Source: Brachyhypopomus gauderio
Taxonomy: Eukaryota; Chordata; Actinopteri; Gymnotiformes; Hypopomidae
Assembly: GCF_052324685.1 (NCBI RefSeq)
Contig: NC_135218.1
Location: 20,458,197 to 20,522,196, forward strand
DNA length: 64,000 nucleotides
Reading direction: 5' to 3'
Shown: positions 1 through 12,425 of the stretch, piece after piece
Position numbering within the stretch: the stretch's first letter is position 1
Layout: every line of letters begins with the position of its first letter
Made by a program: the position numbers and the translations under genes
The notes under the pieces: model-generated
Database searches by the model: none
What the model was told of the DNA's origin: nothing
The model's input: only the letters and a program-made list of their open reading frames with translations

Positions 1-1084
1 AGTGACGGTAGTACCCATGATCCCCCATGATACTGTTCAAGGTTATGTGTAGTGTAAAGACGTGTGTTCGTTATTGTATTGGATTATGTGAACTGTTTAA
101 TTAAGTTGCCTTGTACCTGCTTATGTAGTTGTACCGTGTGAGTTATTTCCTGCCATGTATGTGTGATGCCACCCTGTCAATGAAATTCCCTCATGTTTCG
201 TGTGCTGTTAAAGAGTCTGTTCTGCGTGATCACGGGTCCTTGCAAGTCACGGTACAGCCCCTGACTCCTCCTCCTTTTGGGCATGTCTATGACTGAATCC
301 GAAATGCTATACTTAAGCAGTAGGCACTACATTTCAATGCAGTACATTCTGCTCAATCGCTAAAGCTAATTATAATAAACCGTTAAAAAAAATAATTATT
401 TAAATATAGCACCTTTCAAGAAACCCCAAGGACACTGCACAAAGGTTAAAAAAATATACATTAAGAATAAAAAGTGAGAATTCAACCAAGATAAAAATAG
501 AAAATAAAATGATAAACATGATAAAATGTTCATCCATAAGGTAACTGGAACAGATGTGCTTTTAGACCAGCTTTGAACAAAGAGAAGGAGGAGCATGAAC
601 ACAGCTCTATTTGAAGTCTTAGCCGTTTCCATAGTGCCCATAACATCTCCAAAATGCCCATAACCAGTCTGCAATGTCCATAACTAGTGTAAAGTGCCCG
701 AAATATATTACGCTTTGTTGAATGTAATATGAATATAAATAATCTAGCAAACAAATGTATGGCAAACAACTATTACAATTTATTACAAAAAACTAATTTA
801 TAATACAAACAAAACAATTTAGAAAAAATGTGTTATAAACACTGCTATGATGTCAGGACTGGCTAAGTTCCTAAAATAGCAAACACCCCCCCACCCCCAC
901 AATGCTAAAGCTAACCTAAAATAAATAGCAATAATAATAATAATAATAATAATGATACAATCCTACATCAATAAAGTTCAAAAATACAAGGCACCACTCC
1001 CTACAAAACCAGAAACTATACACTATTTAGAACAATTACAAGTGTGACATTACAACTACAAATATTTAGAACAATTACAAAATA
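1..1084. other. Gene-free AT-rich stretch
   Basis: No coding region seen. Positions 240-390 (a GTCACGGTACAGCCCCTGAC-type block followed by AATAAA near 375) resemble the start of the LTR-like repeats at 40.2 and 52.3 kb, but I could not define ends. A short (ATA)n tract lies at about 929-953. The rest is A/T-rich and unrecognised. Confidence 0.5.
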
Positions 1085-2840
1085 TTACACATGCAAGTGC
1101 ACAAAAGGCCCTATAGGGGCGCAAGACTGAGCTAGCTGGATGTAGCTCTCCCTGGCCTCAAGTGGTGGTCTGGTCGACACATGGGGGTTGAACACAGTGA
1201 AAGAGGGCAGACCAGTGCTCCTAAACTTAGTGTTCATTACATCAAGTAGTTGAACACATCTCCTCCTGCCTTGTGTAGATTTCAGGTGAGGATCGGTCAC
1301 TGCATTGCAAACTGTAACAGGGACGCAACCCTGTGGTCTCTCCTGCGGGACTTGAGGCAGAGATGATATAGATGCCTCACTGGCATCCTCTTCTGGGGAC
1401 TGTGGCTTCCCAGCACGAGCCATCTCCATGCATGGCACCTCCCTGAAGCACTTCTGGGTGAGGGGCTTCTGTTTTGCCTGGACCATGTCCTTGTGAATAA
1501 TGAATTCACCACTGTGATGTCAATAAAGTGGAGAAATAGCTTCACATACCATCTGCGTGTCTTCTATGTTTCGGAGAAGTATTCGATGAGAGCGTCAGAC
1601 TTTCACTGTTGTACACTTTCAGTGTCCGATACAGGGATCTGCTTGGTAGACCAGGCACCAGTTTGAATTCTTAGCCACTGCTGCACAGACTGTCTGCTGT
1701 TTGCCTTGTGGACAGTGGAACACACAGTTACATCATGAGTGTCCCTCCACTTCACAAAACACAATTGGCCATCCCTGATTTACCATTTTTGGGAAGCCAA
1801 GCCTGGTCTCCCAGATGGTTCCACAGGCTCCAAAGCCAATTCCATGCCACAGAACAGTAGTGAAGTTGTGTAAAAGTCCACATATACATTGTACCCTGGT
1901 CCCATGGAAGGCACATAGATAAGGTTGGTGATGGCATCAAAGCTGAGTCCATTCCCTGATGGTCTTCTTGCCTTCCCCTCATATACTCAATGAAGTTATG
2001 AGTATAGCTGTTGGAGCTGTCAACCAGGACAAAGAGTTAGTACCCCCACTTGATTGGATTGTCCTTCATGTACTGCTTCATCCCAGTCCTTGCCTTGGTA
2101 GCCACCATATGCTCATCTATAGCCATGTTCTGATTAGGATGATCGTACGCCTGGTAGGCAGTCAGGATCTGGTCCTGCAGTGATTTCAGGTGGAACAGGA
2201 CATAATACCCAGGTTGACCTCGCTGCAGATCATTTTTGGCATCTTCCACTGGGTTGCTGATGTGACGGTATGAGCTGATGGCCTCATACCAGTACCCTGG
2301 CATCAGAGGTGGGATAGGGATGGCTGTGAAGATGGTCCTTCCTCCATAGGTCCTGAATCACTGAAGGCATTACCAGTCCGAGGTAGATTGTCATGCTGAT
2401 AAACCTCTGCATTTCATCAGAATCAACGTCCATCCACTGATTCTTCCTGCCTGCTGTGGTTTCTTGTGCTGCATATCTATTGGTATTTCTGCAGAGTGTA
2501 CGGCAGTGGACGAGGTTCTTCATCCTCTTCTGTAGCATCATGCCATAACAGGTGGTGGTGGGGTTGTGGACCACAGTGCTGGAGTCATGCTCATGCTCCT
2601 TCCTCTAGCACTACATTGTTGGGAAGTGCTAGGTGTTGGAGGTGGTGTAGGCATTCTTCTCTTTGCAGGTCGCCTGATGGAGCTGCCGCTAACCTGTCCA
2701 TCAGCAGAAGTGTGAGGAGTGTCTGCAGTTGGGGGGAGGGTGGAGGTTGATGGCCCTGGCAGTGGAACAAAAGTGCAATATTCTCTCTGTGGGGGGCAGT
2801 GTGAATCCGCTTCACTGTAAGAAAGATAGAAGGTAGCCAA
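1085..2840 (-). pseudogene. Decayed piggyBac (PGBD-type) transposase
   Basis: Seen in the sequence: reading frames on the minus strand line up in order with a piggyBac DDE transposase but are broken by frameshifts and stops. A Ser/Pro-rich N-terminal part (2538-2840) is followed by a segment with MQRFISMTIYLGLVM (2284-2574), then one with QDQILTAYQAYDHPNQNMAIDEHMV and KQYMKDNPIKWGY (2037-2303), the region around the catalytic aspartates in this family. Then comes a frameshifted stretch near 1800-1930 with a GPGYNVYVDFYTTS-like motif, and a C-terminal remnant down to about 1085. Family knowledge: these enzymes cut and paste at TTAA sites. Intact enzymes are near 550-600 residues; this copy cannot make one. 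I could not define terminal repeats. It is a fossil, not a host gene. Confidence 0.75.
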
Positions 2841-3798
2841 ATGAATACATGCAACATGAAAAATACATACATAAAAAAACGTAAGAACTCCAGCGCAACA
2901 TTTAATGCATGTTTATATAATCTAGGCTAAGTGGAAACATTATTTGAATGATTATTTCAGTAAGGCAGTGAAATTTTCTGATTAATTTACTTTATGTTAC
3001 CTAATAAGGGCTTACTACAATGTATGCGTGAAGGATATCTTAATAGTTGTAATTTCAATGCATCACCTCTAAGTGCCGCTAATTGACGAAAACACATTAG
3101 AAACATGCATACGCCTGAAGTGAAAGTGTCGTGGGTGTACGCACTTTCTCACGTTCAGATCACATTTCGTACATCTGACCGTTTGCGTGAAACATAGCAT
3201 ACGCAATGTTTTTGTGCGTACGCACCGTTCGTACATGAGGCCCCAGGTGTTTAAATACCTTGACCAGCCATCAATTTCTCTCTCTGGTCTGATCTTCACC
3301 GAGGCTAGACCTATTTAAGAGAGGCCACAATATTACGTTAGTACACAGTATGAATTACGCTAACTCGTATTATATGATACCAATGAACCATGTACAAACT
3401 TGTAATAATAAATCATTCTATATAAAACTCCCTTGTGTGGAGGTGTCGTTTTTCACAAGAAAATATAATACACAAACATAACTGTGGCAGACATAAAATC
3501 ACAATTTTAGTCTTCATATATACGTCGGGCACACTCAGGCTCCCTATTAAATAAAACTGTCGTAAGGTTGCCCTATTAGCTTGAAGCTAGCTAGCTAAAA
3601 TAAAATCAAGACTGATTAAAAACGTTAATCCTTTTTACACTCTCATCAGCCCACCAAAGTACGCAATAACGGTAATAATACAACTTACAATATTTTCTGC
3701 ACAACATTCGTTCGTGTGAAAACAGCATGAATATATTAAATGAATGAAATAAATATAACGTTACGAGGGCAAACTTACCCTCATCAGTGTAAAATGCC
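2841..3798. other. Gene-free stretch with repeat-end-like sequence
   Basis: No gene seen. Positions about 3085-3245 are rich in CGTACGCA-type short repeats and end in TGAGGCCCC, which resembles the ends of some fish PIF/Harbinger elements; this is a resemblance only. The rest is A/T-rich single-copy-looking DNA. Confidence 0.35.
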
Positions 3799-3806
3799 AC
3801 TGTGAG

Positions 3807-4660
3807 TAGGGGTGGGCGGATCGATATTTATATCGATAGTATCGATACAAAGGTGAGGATCGGTATCGGATCGATACCACGGCGAAAATATCGATTCTTT
3901 TGCTGCAGTTTAGAGGTCTGCGCGGGACTGCTTTTAAAATCCCGCTCCCGCTTGTTTTAATCCCACTCTCGCCAAAAAATCGCTTGTTTTAATCCCGCTC
4001 CCGCCCGCACCTGCTTGTTTTAGTCCCGCTCCCGCCCGCACCGGCCAAAAAATTGCTTGTTTTTAATCCCGCACCCGCCCGCCACATACACATTTCTGTC
4101 GCCCCTGCCCGCAATCCTAATATGAATTAAATTAATTAGATTTAGTACTTGAAATTTTATGTATTTATTAAAACAGCAATATAGCGATGGATTGCGCTGT
4201 CCCATTTCTTACCACAGTCCAAACACATGCCGTCAGGTGACGTACACCAACACTTTCTGATATCAATCACAAGCCGATTTCCCTCTCCATTAATTACAAT
4301 GGAATATGACTTCCATACATCAGACTTTCCTGTAGTTGGCTTAATTGTGGTGTATTCGCCTGTTTTAATTAAATTTTCCACAGCTGAAACTGGTTGACCG
4401 TCTACAGCAGGGGTCGGCAACCTATGGCACGCGTGCCACCATTGGCACGAGGCATAATCACTGGCACGCGACACGCTGGACCAGCATCAGCAAAAATATA
4501 TATAATTTAATATAAATTATTATATTAATGGATTATAATTTCAAGTAAAAAGTATCGCCCCCCCAACGGTTTGGAAGTATCGGTATCGGTATCGGCGATA
4601 CTGACCAGTATCGTATCGGTATCGTATCGATACCAAAATTCCGAGTATCGCCCACCCCTA
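3807..4660. mobile_element. Non-autonomous hAT element with perfect 8-bp target duplication
   Basis: The element begins TAGGGGTGGGCG and ends with the inverse CGCCCACCCCTA. It is flanked on both sides by ACTGTGAG (3799-3806 and 4661-4668), the 8-bp duplication expected of hAT insertion. Next to each terminus are arrays of the motif TATCGGTATCG/TATCGATA. Inside, the minus strand of 4157-4474 keeps a short KSDVWK stretch typical of the BED-finger N-terminus of hAT transposases, so this is probably a deleted derivative of a BED-containing parent. A second hAT-type end (CAGGGGTCGGCAACC at 4408) lies inside, suggesting a nested fragment. The intact duplication suggests a fairly recent insertion. 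Confidence 0.85.
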
Positions 4661-4668
4661 ACTGTGAG

Positions 4669-7568
4669 GGGGTGGGGGGGGAGGCAGCACAATATATTTT
4701 TCGCGGGTGCGCAGAGCATTTCCGGTCTTTCAAAATAAAAGACCAAAAATGATACACACTACATCGTTACACTACCTCCTGCATATCTATCAGAATGAGA
4801 TATGTAACAGAGTAAGTTGTAAGCAGCAGATAGCTACCAGGCCTCGAAACTCAGAACTTTGTAGTATTCTAATGGCATTAACCTTATACTGCAGTTTTAC
4901 TAGCCCTTGATGCTTTACGCTGTTTGGCAGCCATCTTTGAGCGAATGGTACTAGTACACTTCAACACTAGATATCTCAAGTTGTACATATAGGAAAATCA
5001 TCATTCATGGCTCAAACTGAAGTAGACAGTTGGGGGAACATACTGATTCACTTCAATATCATATTCACATAATTTGGTTTATTTTAGAGCCTCTATTACA
5101 AATGCTAAAATGCCAGGAATGTCAAAAATTTTGACTTGAACTTGAACATGACTGGAATGTATATTCACATAGTTATTCAAATCTCTTATTGGAAATTGCA
5201 AAAAGTTTCGCTAGGGTCTTTTCTAACAACACAGAAAAAATGAAGCAAATCCATGCAAGCATTGCAAAGTTATTCCACTTTGTTCCAAGGAATGTCCAGT
5301 TCACCACACCCTGTCCAAATGTGCTAAGTATGTGCCACACCCGGTACACACCCTTAGTCAACCAAGCTAACATGCTAACAAATTCCATACACGAAACCGA
5401 TGAGCCATTTCAAACAACAACGCTGCACATATTACAGAAAGACCAGAAAATTCCAATGAATAAATTCCATGTCCAAATATGAACGTTATGATATCATATT
5501 TATGTCCAATATAGTCCGACAGCATAAGCTAGGTTACCGTAGCCAACTCCGGTAGCATCCGACACGATACAGAGTGCTGCAGCACTCAAACGCTCTAAAA
5601 CTGTTTATAATCTAACGCTTAGTTAATGTTTAGTATTAGAATATATATTTTGTACAATATCGCTTATGAAAAATTATCCATTGTCACTCACAGTACGTAG
5701 AATCGCGTCGTAGCCGGTGTACCATCTCACTTCCGGGTTGGCGAAAATTCCGAAAATTGCCCATATATTCCACACAAAGTAATCCGTTTATGTTCAAAAG
5801 TATCCACAATCCACATAAAAACGAACAAAATAATCCATGGCAGCTTCAGTTTCGCCGAACAGTGTGTTCTGGGGAGCTTAGCTTAGGTTAGCAAAGGGTT
5901 AGCTTATGTTGCTATGCTAGCGGCCAAAATTGGAAATGAAGCGCCAGTTTCCGAGGGCTCAATTTAAAAATATACTTGACCAATCATGTCATATGAGGGC
6001 TGGTTAGCTTCGGAAGGATGTACACTATTGGTTAGAACAGCTTTCAATCACTTCTGAGGCTCCAGCTTGTCTCTGTGGGCTTATTGGTTCACCCTCCCCC
6101 ACTCCCCTTCGCACCTCGCCGTGGGAGAAGTTGTAAAACCTGTCATTCAAAGTCACTACCCCACTTTAGACCAATAAAAACCACTCAAATCAAAGCAGAA
6201 CCGCTGCAGCTTTGTAATGAGGGATCAAATCAGCGTTAAAAACGCTTCTGTGACGCTTAGGGGGCAGATTTGTCGGAGTGTCTCATTCAGGAAGCGGATT
6301 TTGGAAAATTTTGCAGTGAGGTGAGCAAGCTTTTTAAGGTACTTAACCACAACGGATCTACGCTGTTAAGGTCTTAAATTAAAGCCTTATTAGTAAACGA
6401 TTTTTAGGTGACAAAACATTAAGACATTTCACAACATAAATATGTTTTGTAAACGGATATGTCGGGAGACCCCCTCGCGGGGTGCACTTTTGTGGTCAAC
6501 TTCAAAGCCGGATATCTCGCGATCGGCTGCACGTAGACGGCTGAAACTCGGTAGGCATGTAGATGGGATAGGAAATTTTGATTTAAGCGCTTTTGTTCGG
6601 AGATTCATTAATGTTTAATATGTTTTATATCGCCGTAAAGGAGCTGGGCCCGCCGGCGGGCCCACTAGGGGGCGCTTCTGCATAATTAAAGAGGCAGATT
6701 GAAATTCTTGCTCACTGAGAGAAGGAATACACGGTACGTTAGAATTTAAGCAGGGGAGCATGTAACCTACTCAAATTATTAATAATCAAATAAGTTGTAA
6801 TACATGAAAAAAATGTATTGATGATTAGTTAGATGGGTCATGCCTCTCCGTAGGGTGCGTGGGGTGCCAGGAGATCCCACATCCCACAACCCTGTGGCAA
6901 CCCTAGTGAATGGGAAAAAAAAACCCGAAATATTAAGAATAAGGTATGGTTATGCACAACCATACCACTTTGTACTATATTTTTATACTTCATTTTTATC
7001 TGATGCCATGTGTGTTTCACACCACTCGGATTAGACCTGGAATTAGTAAATGTTCAATTAAAAATTCTTTTAAAAAAACTCAATACAGTATTATAAATGT
7101 GGACAATACATATTAATTAATTTAATCACATCCTTCTGCTAAATATATAAATAGAATTTTCACTCACGCATTAACTCTGTTGGCAATTTTTTGTCATGCT
7201 GACTGCCTTTCTCTAGCAGTTGCAGCATTACATTTGTGCTTAATAATATCTTAGTATTCCGTATACGCAGTCATTAATACTAAAAGGTTCAGTGGTGTGA
7301 AGTATGATGCTCGGCTGATTTTTGCATTTACATCCATGGAAAATCTTATTTATCAGCTTTCCGTTAAGAATGCCTTTTATAGTATTCTGTCAGGGTTAAT
7401 CTACTTAGGGTTGATCTACCCTGAATACTTTTTTGGAACCGAAAAACTCTGAGTATGTCAGGGCAGGGTAAGACAACTCAGATTTCAGGGTTAAGTTTAG
7501 AGTTTGTTAAACCTGCTTTCTGAAATACCCCCCAGGAAGAGCAGAGAACTATATGGGACACTGGCCAG
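4669..7568. other. Gene-free stretch, unclassified repeats
   Basis: No gene seen on either strand. A perfect 18-bp G/C palindrome, GGGCCCGCCGGCGGGCCC, sits at 6646-6663 inside a G/C-richer block (about 6460-6690) that looks like part of a mobile element. Positions about 7385-7535 (repeated CAGGGTTAA / AACTCTGAG motifs) resemble fish MITE ends. The remainder is unrecognised A/T-rich DNA. Confidence 0.4.
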
Positions 7569-7889
7569 CAGAATTGGAAAGAGTACTGAAAAATTGTAAT
7601 TGAGTAAAAGTATCATTACTTTGCCTAAAATCTACTCAGAGTAAAAGTAAAATTACCCATCTCAAAATTTACTCGAGTAAAAGTACAAAATTACTTCATT
7701 TAAAATGTAATTTGAGTAAAAGTTACTTAGTTACTTTCAGTTATTTAATGCATGGATGAATCATGAACCAAAATCAGCACAAGTTGTTTTAATCGATTTC
7801 AAAGCGTATTTAAGTGCACATCCACACTTGCAAAAGATCAGCTGGGCTCAGGAACTTACATCCTCACAGCACAAGGACAGTGACAACCT

Positions 7890-7998
7890 GGGGTGAGTTT
7901 CCCGAAACGTTCTTAGCGCTAAGTACTTCTTAACCTCATACGTTTCATACGAGGTTACGAAGTACTTAGCGCTACGAACGTTTCGGGAAACCCACCCC
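7890..7998. repeat. Foldback palindrome (MITE-like)
   Basis: An almost perfect inverted repeat of about 50-bp arms: GTTTCCCGAAACGTTC... with ...GAACGTTTCGGGAAAC. The internal arms read CTTAGCGCTAAGTACTTC and its inverse, around a short loop near 7945. It would extrude as a long hairpin. No coding content. Confidence 0.8.
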
Positions 7999-8094
7999 TG
8001 TACCATAAAGTGCAAACTATTTTCAGTCCTATTGTCCAACGGACAACACTATTATAAGAATAAAAAAAATTTAATTACAAATTATTCAAAAAAC

Positions 8095-8772
8095 AAAATG
8101 CATACAAAATTAAGTGCCCACAAGATGCCACAAATCAAACTAAAACGTAACAGGATTCCACTACTCACAATAAAATGCCCACAGGATCCCACATCAAAAA
8201 TTAAAAAATGCACATAGGATCCCACAATTTAAAAGTAAGTGCTCACAGAATCCAACTATTCAAAATACAGTGCCCACCGGATCCCACTATTCACAATAAA
8301 ATGCCCACAGGTTGCCACAGCTCAAAATAGGGGCTGTCATGGTCCTGTGGTTAGGGAACTGGTCTTCTGACCGGAGGGTCGTGGGTTCGATTCCCAGACC
8401 TGAGGCCATGACTGAGGTGCCCTTGAGCAAGGCACCTAACCCCAACTGCTCCCCGGGTGCCGGGCTAGGGCTGCCCACCGCTCTGGGCATGTATGCACCA
8501 CAGCCCCCTAGTAATCACTGGTGTGTGTGTGTGTTAACTGCACAGATGGGTTAAAAGCGGAGGACAAATTTCAATTGCGGTGTAAAATATCACAATTGAC
8601 AAAATATGGCACATTTAATATAAAATGACCACAGGATCCCACATCTCAAAATAAAACAAAATACGCACAGGATTCCACTATTTAAAATGCTCACAGGATC
8701 CAACTATTCAAAATACAGTGCGCACAGGATTCCACTTTTCACAATAAAATGTCCACAGGATCCCACAGAACC
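8095..8772. repeat. Degenerate tandem array, about 34-bp unit, split by a SINE
   Basis: Repeated, mutated copies of AATAAAATGCCCACAGGATC with a CCCACTATTCAC-type linker recur about every 30-36 bp from 8095 to 8330, and again from about 8600 to 8772 after the SINE. There are more than a dozen recognisable copies. This is an internal tandem region of the surrounding hAT element; no coding role is seen. Confidence 0.7.
8331..8600 (+). mobile_element. tRNA-derived SINE
   Basis: The head resembles a tRNA gene with RNA polymerase III control elements: an A-box-like GTGGTTAGGGAACTGG near 8347 and a B box GGTTCGATTCC at 8384-8394. These are followed by a non-tRNA body containing CCCTTGAGCAAGGCACCTAA and a short (GT)n near 8520. 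It interrupts the tandem array around it, so it inserted after that array formed. It is not a functional tRNA gene, because the downstream half lacks a cloverleaf and continues into the SINE body. Confidence 0.85.
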
Positions 8773-9137
8773 TGATAGATAGACGATTTAAAGATAGAAC
8801 AATCTCATCCTTTTGGAAATAAGTGCACCAGATAATGACCTGATTATGAGACAATGGAAAGGGCGCGCGCAAGGCAAGGCCACGCAATTGGCCTTCAGTT
8901 CTGGGACTCAGAAGTTTAAATTTCTGCCCGCATTAAATTTTTCACCATCAATATATTTTTTACTCAGTAATGTGAGGCCGTTTAAAAGTAGTGAAGTAAA
9001 ACTACTTGGGTCAAAATTTACTCAAGTAAAAGTAAAAATTACATATTTCAAAAACTACTCAGAAATTACAAATTACTCATAAAAAGTACTCAATTACAGT
9101 AATGTGAGTAAATGTAATTAGTTACTTTCTACCCCTG

Positions 9138-9754
9138 CTGGCCAGACAGGGAAGTGTACAGGAGGCTGGACAATGGGAGGAGCAGCTGGGCAGGGGACTG
9201 GACAAACACTGACTGGACAAATGGCTTGAGAGGAGACATGAGAATGGGGAAGGTTCACCCCATGGGGTTCCACAAGATTGACCAAGTCAGCATAAATACA
9301 AACTAACCTCAAACAGGAAATGCCTCTTCCCAGGAGCTGGTCCGACCTATCCAAGATATCCAAGAATCTGCCACTTGCTGTTTGTGTAGGCATTCCTTTT
9401 CTGTGTTAGTGGGCATGCCTAACTAAGTGGAAACTTCCTCATAAAATGATCCTAAATTGGCTTGCTGCATCCTTAATAGGTTAATGATTAATGATTGTGT
9501 AATAATTCTGCCCTTGTTGCAGATTAGGATGCAAATGCAAGATTTTCTTTATCAGGGAAGGAAACAAAAGTAATGACAAATATGAAGAACAAAAACGAAA
9601 GAAAAACAAAAATGGAAAAACAACTTAACAAGGGAAAGCAAGAAGGCATAAAGACCAGAAACAAATGGCAGCATAACCCACTGACAAAACTAGGACAAAA
9701 AACACAGAGTATAAATACACAGGTGACTGAGGAGAAACAATGTCAACTCAGGTC
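9138..9754. other. Gene-free stretch
   Basis: No gene or recognisable repeat seen apart from the target duplication at 9138-9145. The short frames present have no recognisable similarity. Confidence 0.4.
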
Positions 9755-10115
9755 AGGTCAGGTCAATTTTATTTATGTAGCACTTTTTACAACATAATAC
9801 AAATAGCTTTACACATGCATGGGTCCAGATACCTAACGAGCAATCAGGGGTGACAATGGCAAGAAAAAACTCCCTAGGAAGAAGGGGATTAGGAAGAAAC
9901 CTTGGGAGGACCAAAACTCAAAAGGGAACTCATTCTCCATTGGATGTCCCAGCTAGTAGCAGTCCATATTATAGTTCTACATCTACTCCGAGCAGTCCCT
10001 CCAATGTGGATGTTGGCAGCAGCACATCTGTTCACGGCATTGGCACATCCATGGCAAGCCAACTAATTTTCTAGGTGCTTTTATGGAATTGTCTTTATAG
10101 AAGCAACAGGTGGGG
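9755..10115 (+). repeat. Dispersed fish repeat, copy A
   Basis: Begins with the AATTTTATTTATGTAGCACTT-type sequence common to many teleost repeats, then a GGCAAGAAAAAACTCCCTAG block and an AGGAAGAAACCTTGGGAGGA block. The same series recurs at 36325-37320 (same strand) and 55870-56560 (opposite strand), and all three can be followed to a CTAGGTGCTT...GGAATTGTCTTT segment. No protein is encoded. Parent element class unknown. Confidence 0.75.
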
Positions 10116-12299
10116 AAATTACTGACTTCACAGGGCAGAGAAAGAAATGTTCATGAACATGGGAACTATGACACCACAGGGGAAAAGATCAAACAATCTT
10201 TCCATATTTATTTATATTTTTGGTTGTTTACATTGACCTCCTTTCAGTCACTTTGAGTCATGTTATAAGATACTTTAGAAGCCGTTCCACTATTCCACCC
10301 CATGCAAGTCTATATCTGTAAGAAAACAGCGGAATCTGTTACGTGCCAGGTGCTTGTACAGTGGACAAAAAAGCCACACTGTCCTGCCAAAAAAATCATG
10401 GAATTAGTTTATATGTACTGAAACAAGAGTTAACAAAATGAAAAGAATCATAACGTGAAAGGGATAAAATTGTACAGTATATTCCTCAGGCAAGTGAATG
10501 CTATATGTAAAATGGATTGAATGGGTTAAGTGACAAAAGTTACATAATGAATCAAGTAGCTGAGTATTTATCCCTTAGAGAGTTACGTAAAGTAATGCTT
10601 TGGGTGAACCACATTCAGAGAAATGTATGTAATGCTGTTCAACTGCAATCCCTTGCAGCTAATGGTGCTAAACAGCAATCACAGAAAATGACTGAAAGCT
10701 TTTTTATATGTTTAGAATTTCACCAATAAGAAGATACATTTTATAGTGAGCAACATGGTCACTACAAATGGTAACACCATCATGCCCCCCCCAGCCACAG
10801 GAGTTTGATGTCTTCTTTGACCAAACACTACTGCTATTATTTCAGTAACATGTTTAGTCTGAAAAAAATTAATGTCATCTTAATTTTTCAAGTGGAATAA
10901 ATGTATTCTTTTGCTGGGGGAGAATACGCCTCTTGTGCTTTATCTAAGCTTCTCCATACAGACCCTCCCACCCCGAGAGATCAAGCTCAAAGTAAACTTT
11001 ATTATCCCCCAAAGGAGCTATTTATTGCACAGTCAGCAATTAATCAACAATCAACACAATCTAAAGGACACACAAACCAATTTACAAAGAAACAAGAAAA
11101 CTACATCCCATTATTCAAAAGGCCAATAACAGCAAGGACAAATAATTTTTTTTATGTATTAGTTCTGTATCTTGGCAGACTAAACCTGTGACTAGATGGA
11201 AGCAGTCTGAACTCACTGAACAAAGGGTACGGACAACAAAATCTGGCTGAATACAACAAGAATAAAACTTGTCATAACACAAGCTCCTGAACCTGTCATA
11301 TACAGTACCTAAATGCTTTCAACTCTACTACTTACCGACTCCTTCAACAGCTACTATAGCGAATTAGTTGCTATGTTGATCACTTTATCTAACTTGTTAA
11401 CAAATGAAATAATAATAAACAGCATATTTTGACCATCTCTTATAATTTTTTAATGTGATGTCAGTTACCTAAAATGCATGTGATAAATAATGTACAACTT
11501 CACAACTGAGCACCAAAACCATTTGAAGTATTTGTGATGGAGACTATCAGGAAGGTAAATGTGGTTGCTGGTTGCCATGCCAGAAAGCTGGCTCTTTGAC
11601 AGCTGCCAGGAGGACCCATAATTAAGGCTAGGTGTGGTTGCTGTCCTCTTTGCTATGAATGTTGCCAGTGAAGCAGTCACCCTCCGGCCCATAACCTACA
11701 CTGCTGTAGGGTGGTGATGGAGACCAAAGTGAAACTCTTCTTTTTTTATTTTAAAGAGAATTTTTAGAATATTTAGGTGCTTTTCATTTCATTTTTCCCT
11801 TTTTTTCATATTTTTAGAATAACTTAATCAAATCAGAATGGCAAACCTATGTGACAAATATTGTCAAAAATGTATTTTTACATTTATTCTGTCAGTAGTA
11901 CAAAATTGTGCTGGTCTCACAATATGGCCACTCGGAGGCACTACAGACCAAAAAAATCTGTATAGTTACGCTACAGTTTTTAAAAGTTAATATGCCAAAA
12001 ACAACAAAATTCGAACCACCTCAATATAGTTAATAGTCAATGTAATTAAAAAAAAGACATTCCGATTAATCGTGCATTAGATACAGGATTAAACGTACGA
12101 ATTAGTCATTATCGTGTCGTTAAAACCTTTTAGCGACCTTTTAAAACCCTTTTTTAAACCTTTTAAAATCATCACTGCCAGAAATCAACAATTGAAGAAT
12201 CAGAGAACAGACACGTGGTTTGTGTATTTACAAAAACTCCCCTTTTGCAGTATTATCATGCAGTATGAGCCCCCCCCTCCCCCTCTCCCCCCTCCCCTC
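10116..12299. other. Gene-free stretch upstream of dzip1
   Basis: No gene seen. In the human block DNAJC3 lies upstream of DZIP1 in divergent orientation, but I find no dnajc3-like exon here. Positions about 10985-11030 (AAACTTTATTATCCCCCAAAGG) look like a retroelement 3' tail. The rest is A/T-rich and unrecognised. Confidence 0.45.
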
Positions 12300-12425
12300 C
12301 ACGGGGTGATGAGCAGCCTGTGGAATGTGCTGCTCTACGTCACGGCTGCATCTCGGACGCAGTTTTCCTAAAGTAACTTGGCCGTTAGCTAGCCAGCTAG
12401 CTAGTTAGTTAGCTTGCTAGGTAAG
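12300..12425 (+). promoter_or_regulatory. Possible dzip1 promoter / non-coding first exon
   Basis: After a C-rich tract (12270-12300) a G/C-richer segment contains TACGTCAC at 12336-12343, which carries a CRE-type core (ACGTCA). It ends in GCTAG followed by GTAAGC at about 12420, a good splice-donor match. This could be an untranslated first exon spliced to the ATG exon near 13.2 kb. No transcript evidence is available here; an alternative start at 13.05-13.2 kb is equally possible. Confidence 0.25.

Larger units (their letters stand above)
7569..9137. mobile_element. Non-autonomous hAT element with nested insertions
   Basis: The termini are CAGAATTGGAAAGAGTA and, inverted, CAGGGGTAGAAAGTAAC. 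They are flanked by a perfect 8-bp duplication, CTGGCCAG (7561-7568 and 9138-9145). Both subterminal regions consist of repeated GAGTAAAAGTA / ATTACTC motifs. There is no transposase frame. The interior carries three further structures described separately: a foldback palindrome at 7890-7998, a degenerate tandem array around 8095-8772, and a tRNA-derived SINE at 8331-8600. The layering gives an order of events: the array-bearing hAT first, the SINE later. Confidence 0.85.

Noticed and set aside
8331-8402. Functional tRNA gene
   Set aside because: A and B boxes are present, but the sequence runs into a SINE body and does not fold as a complete tRNA.
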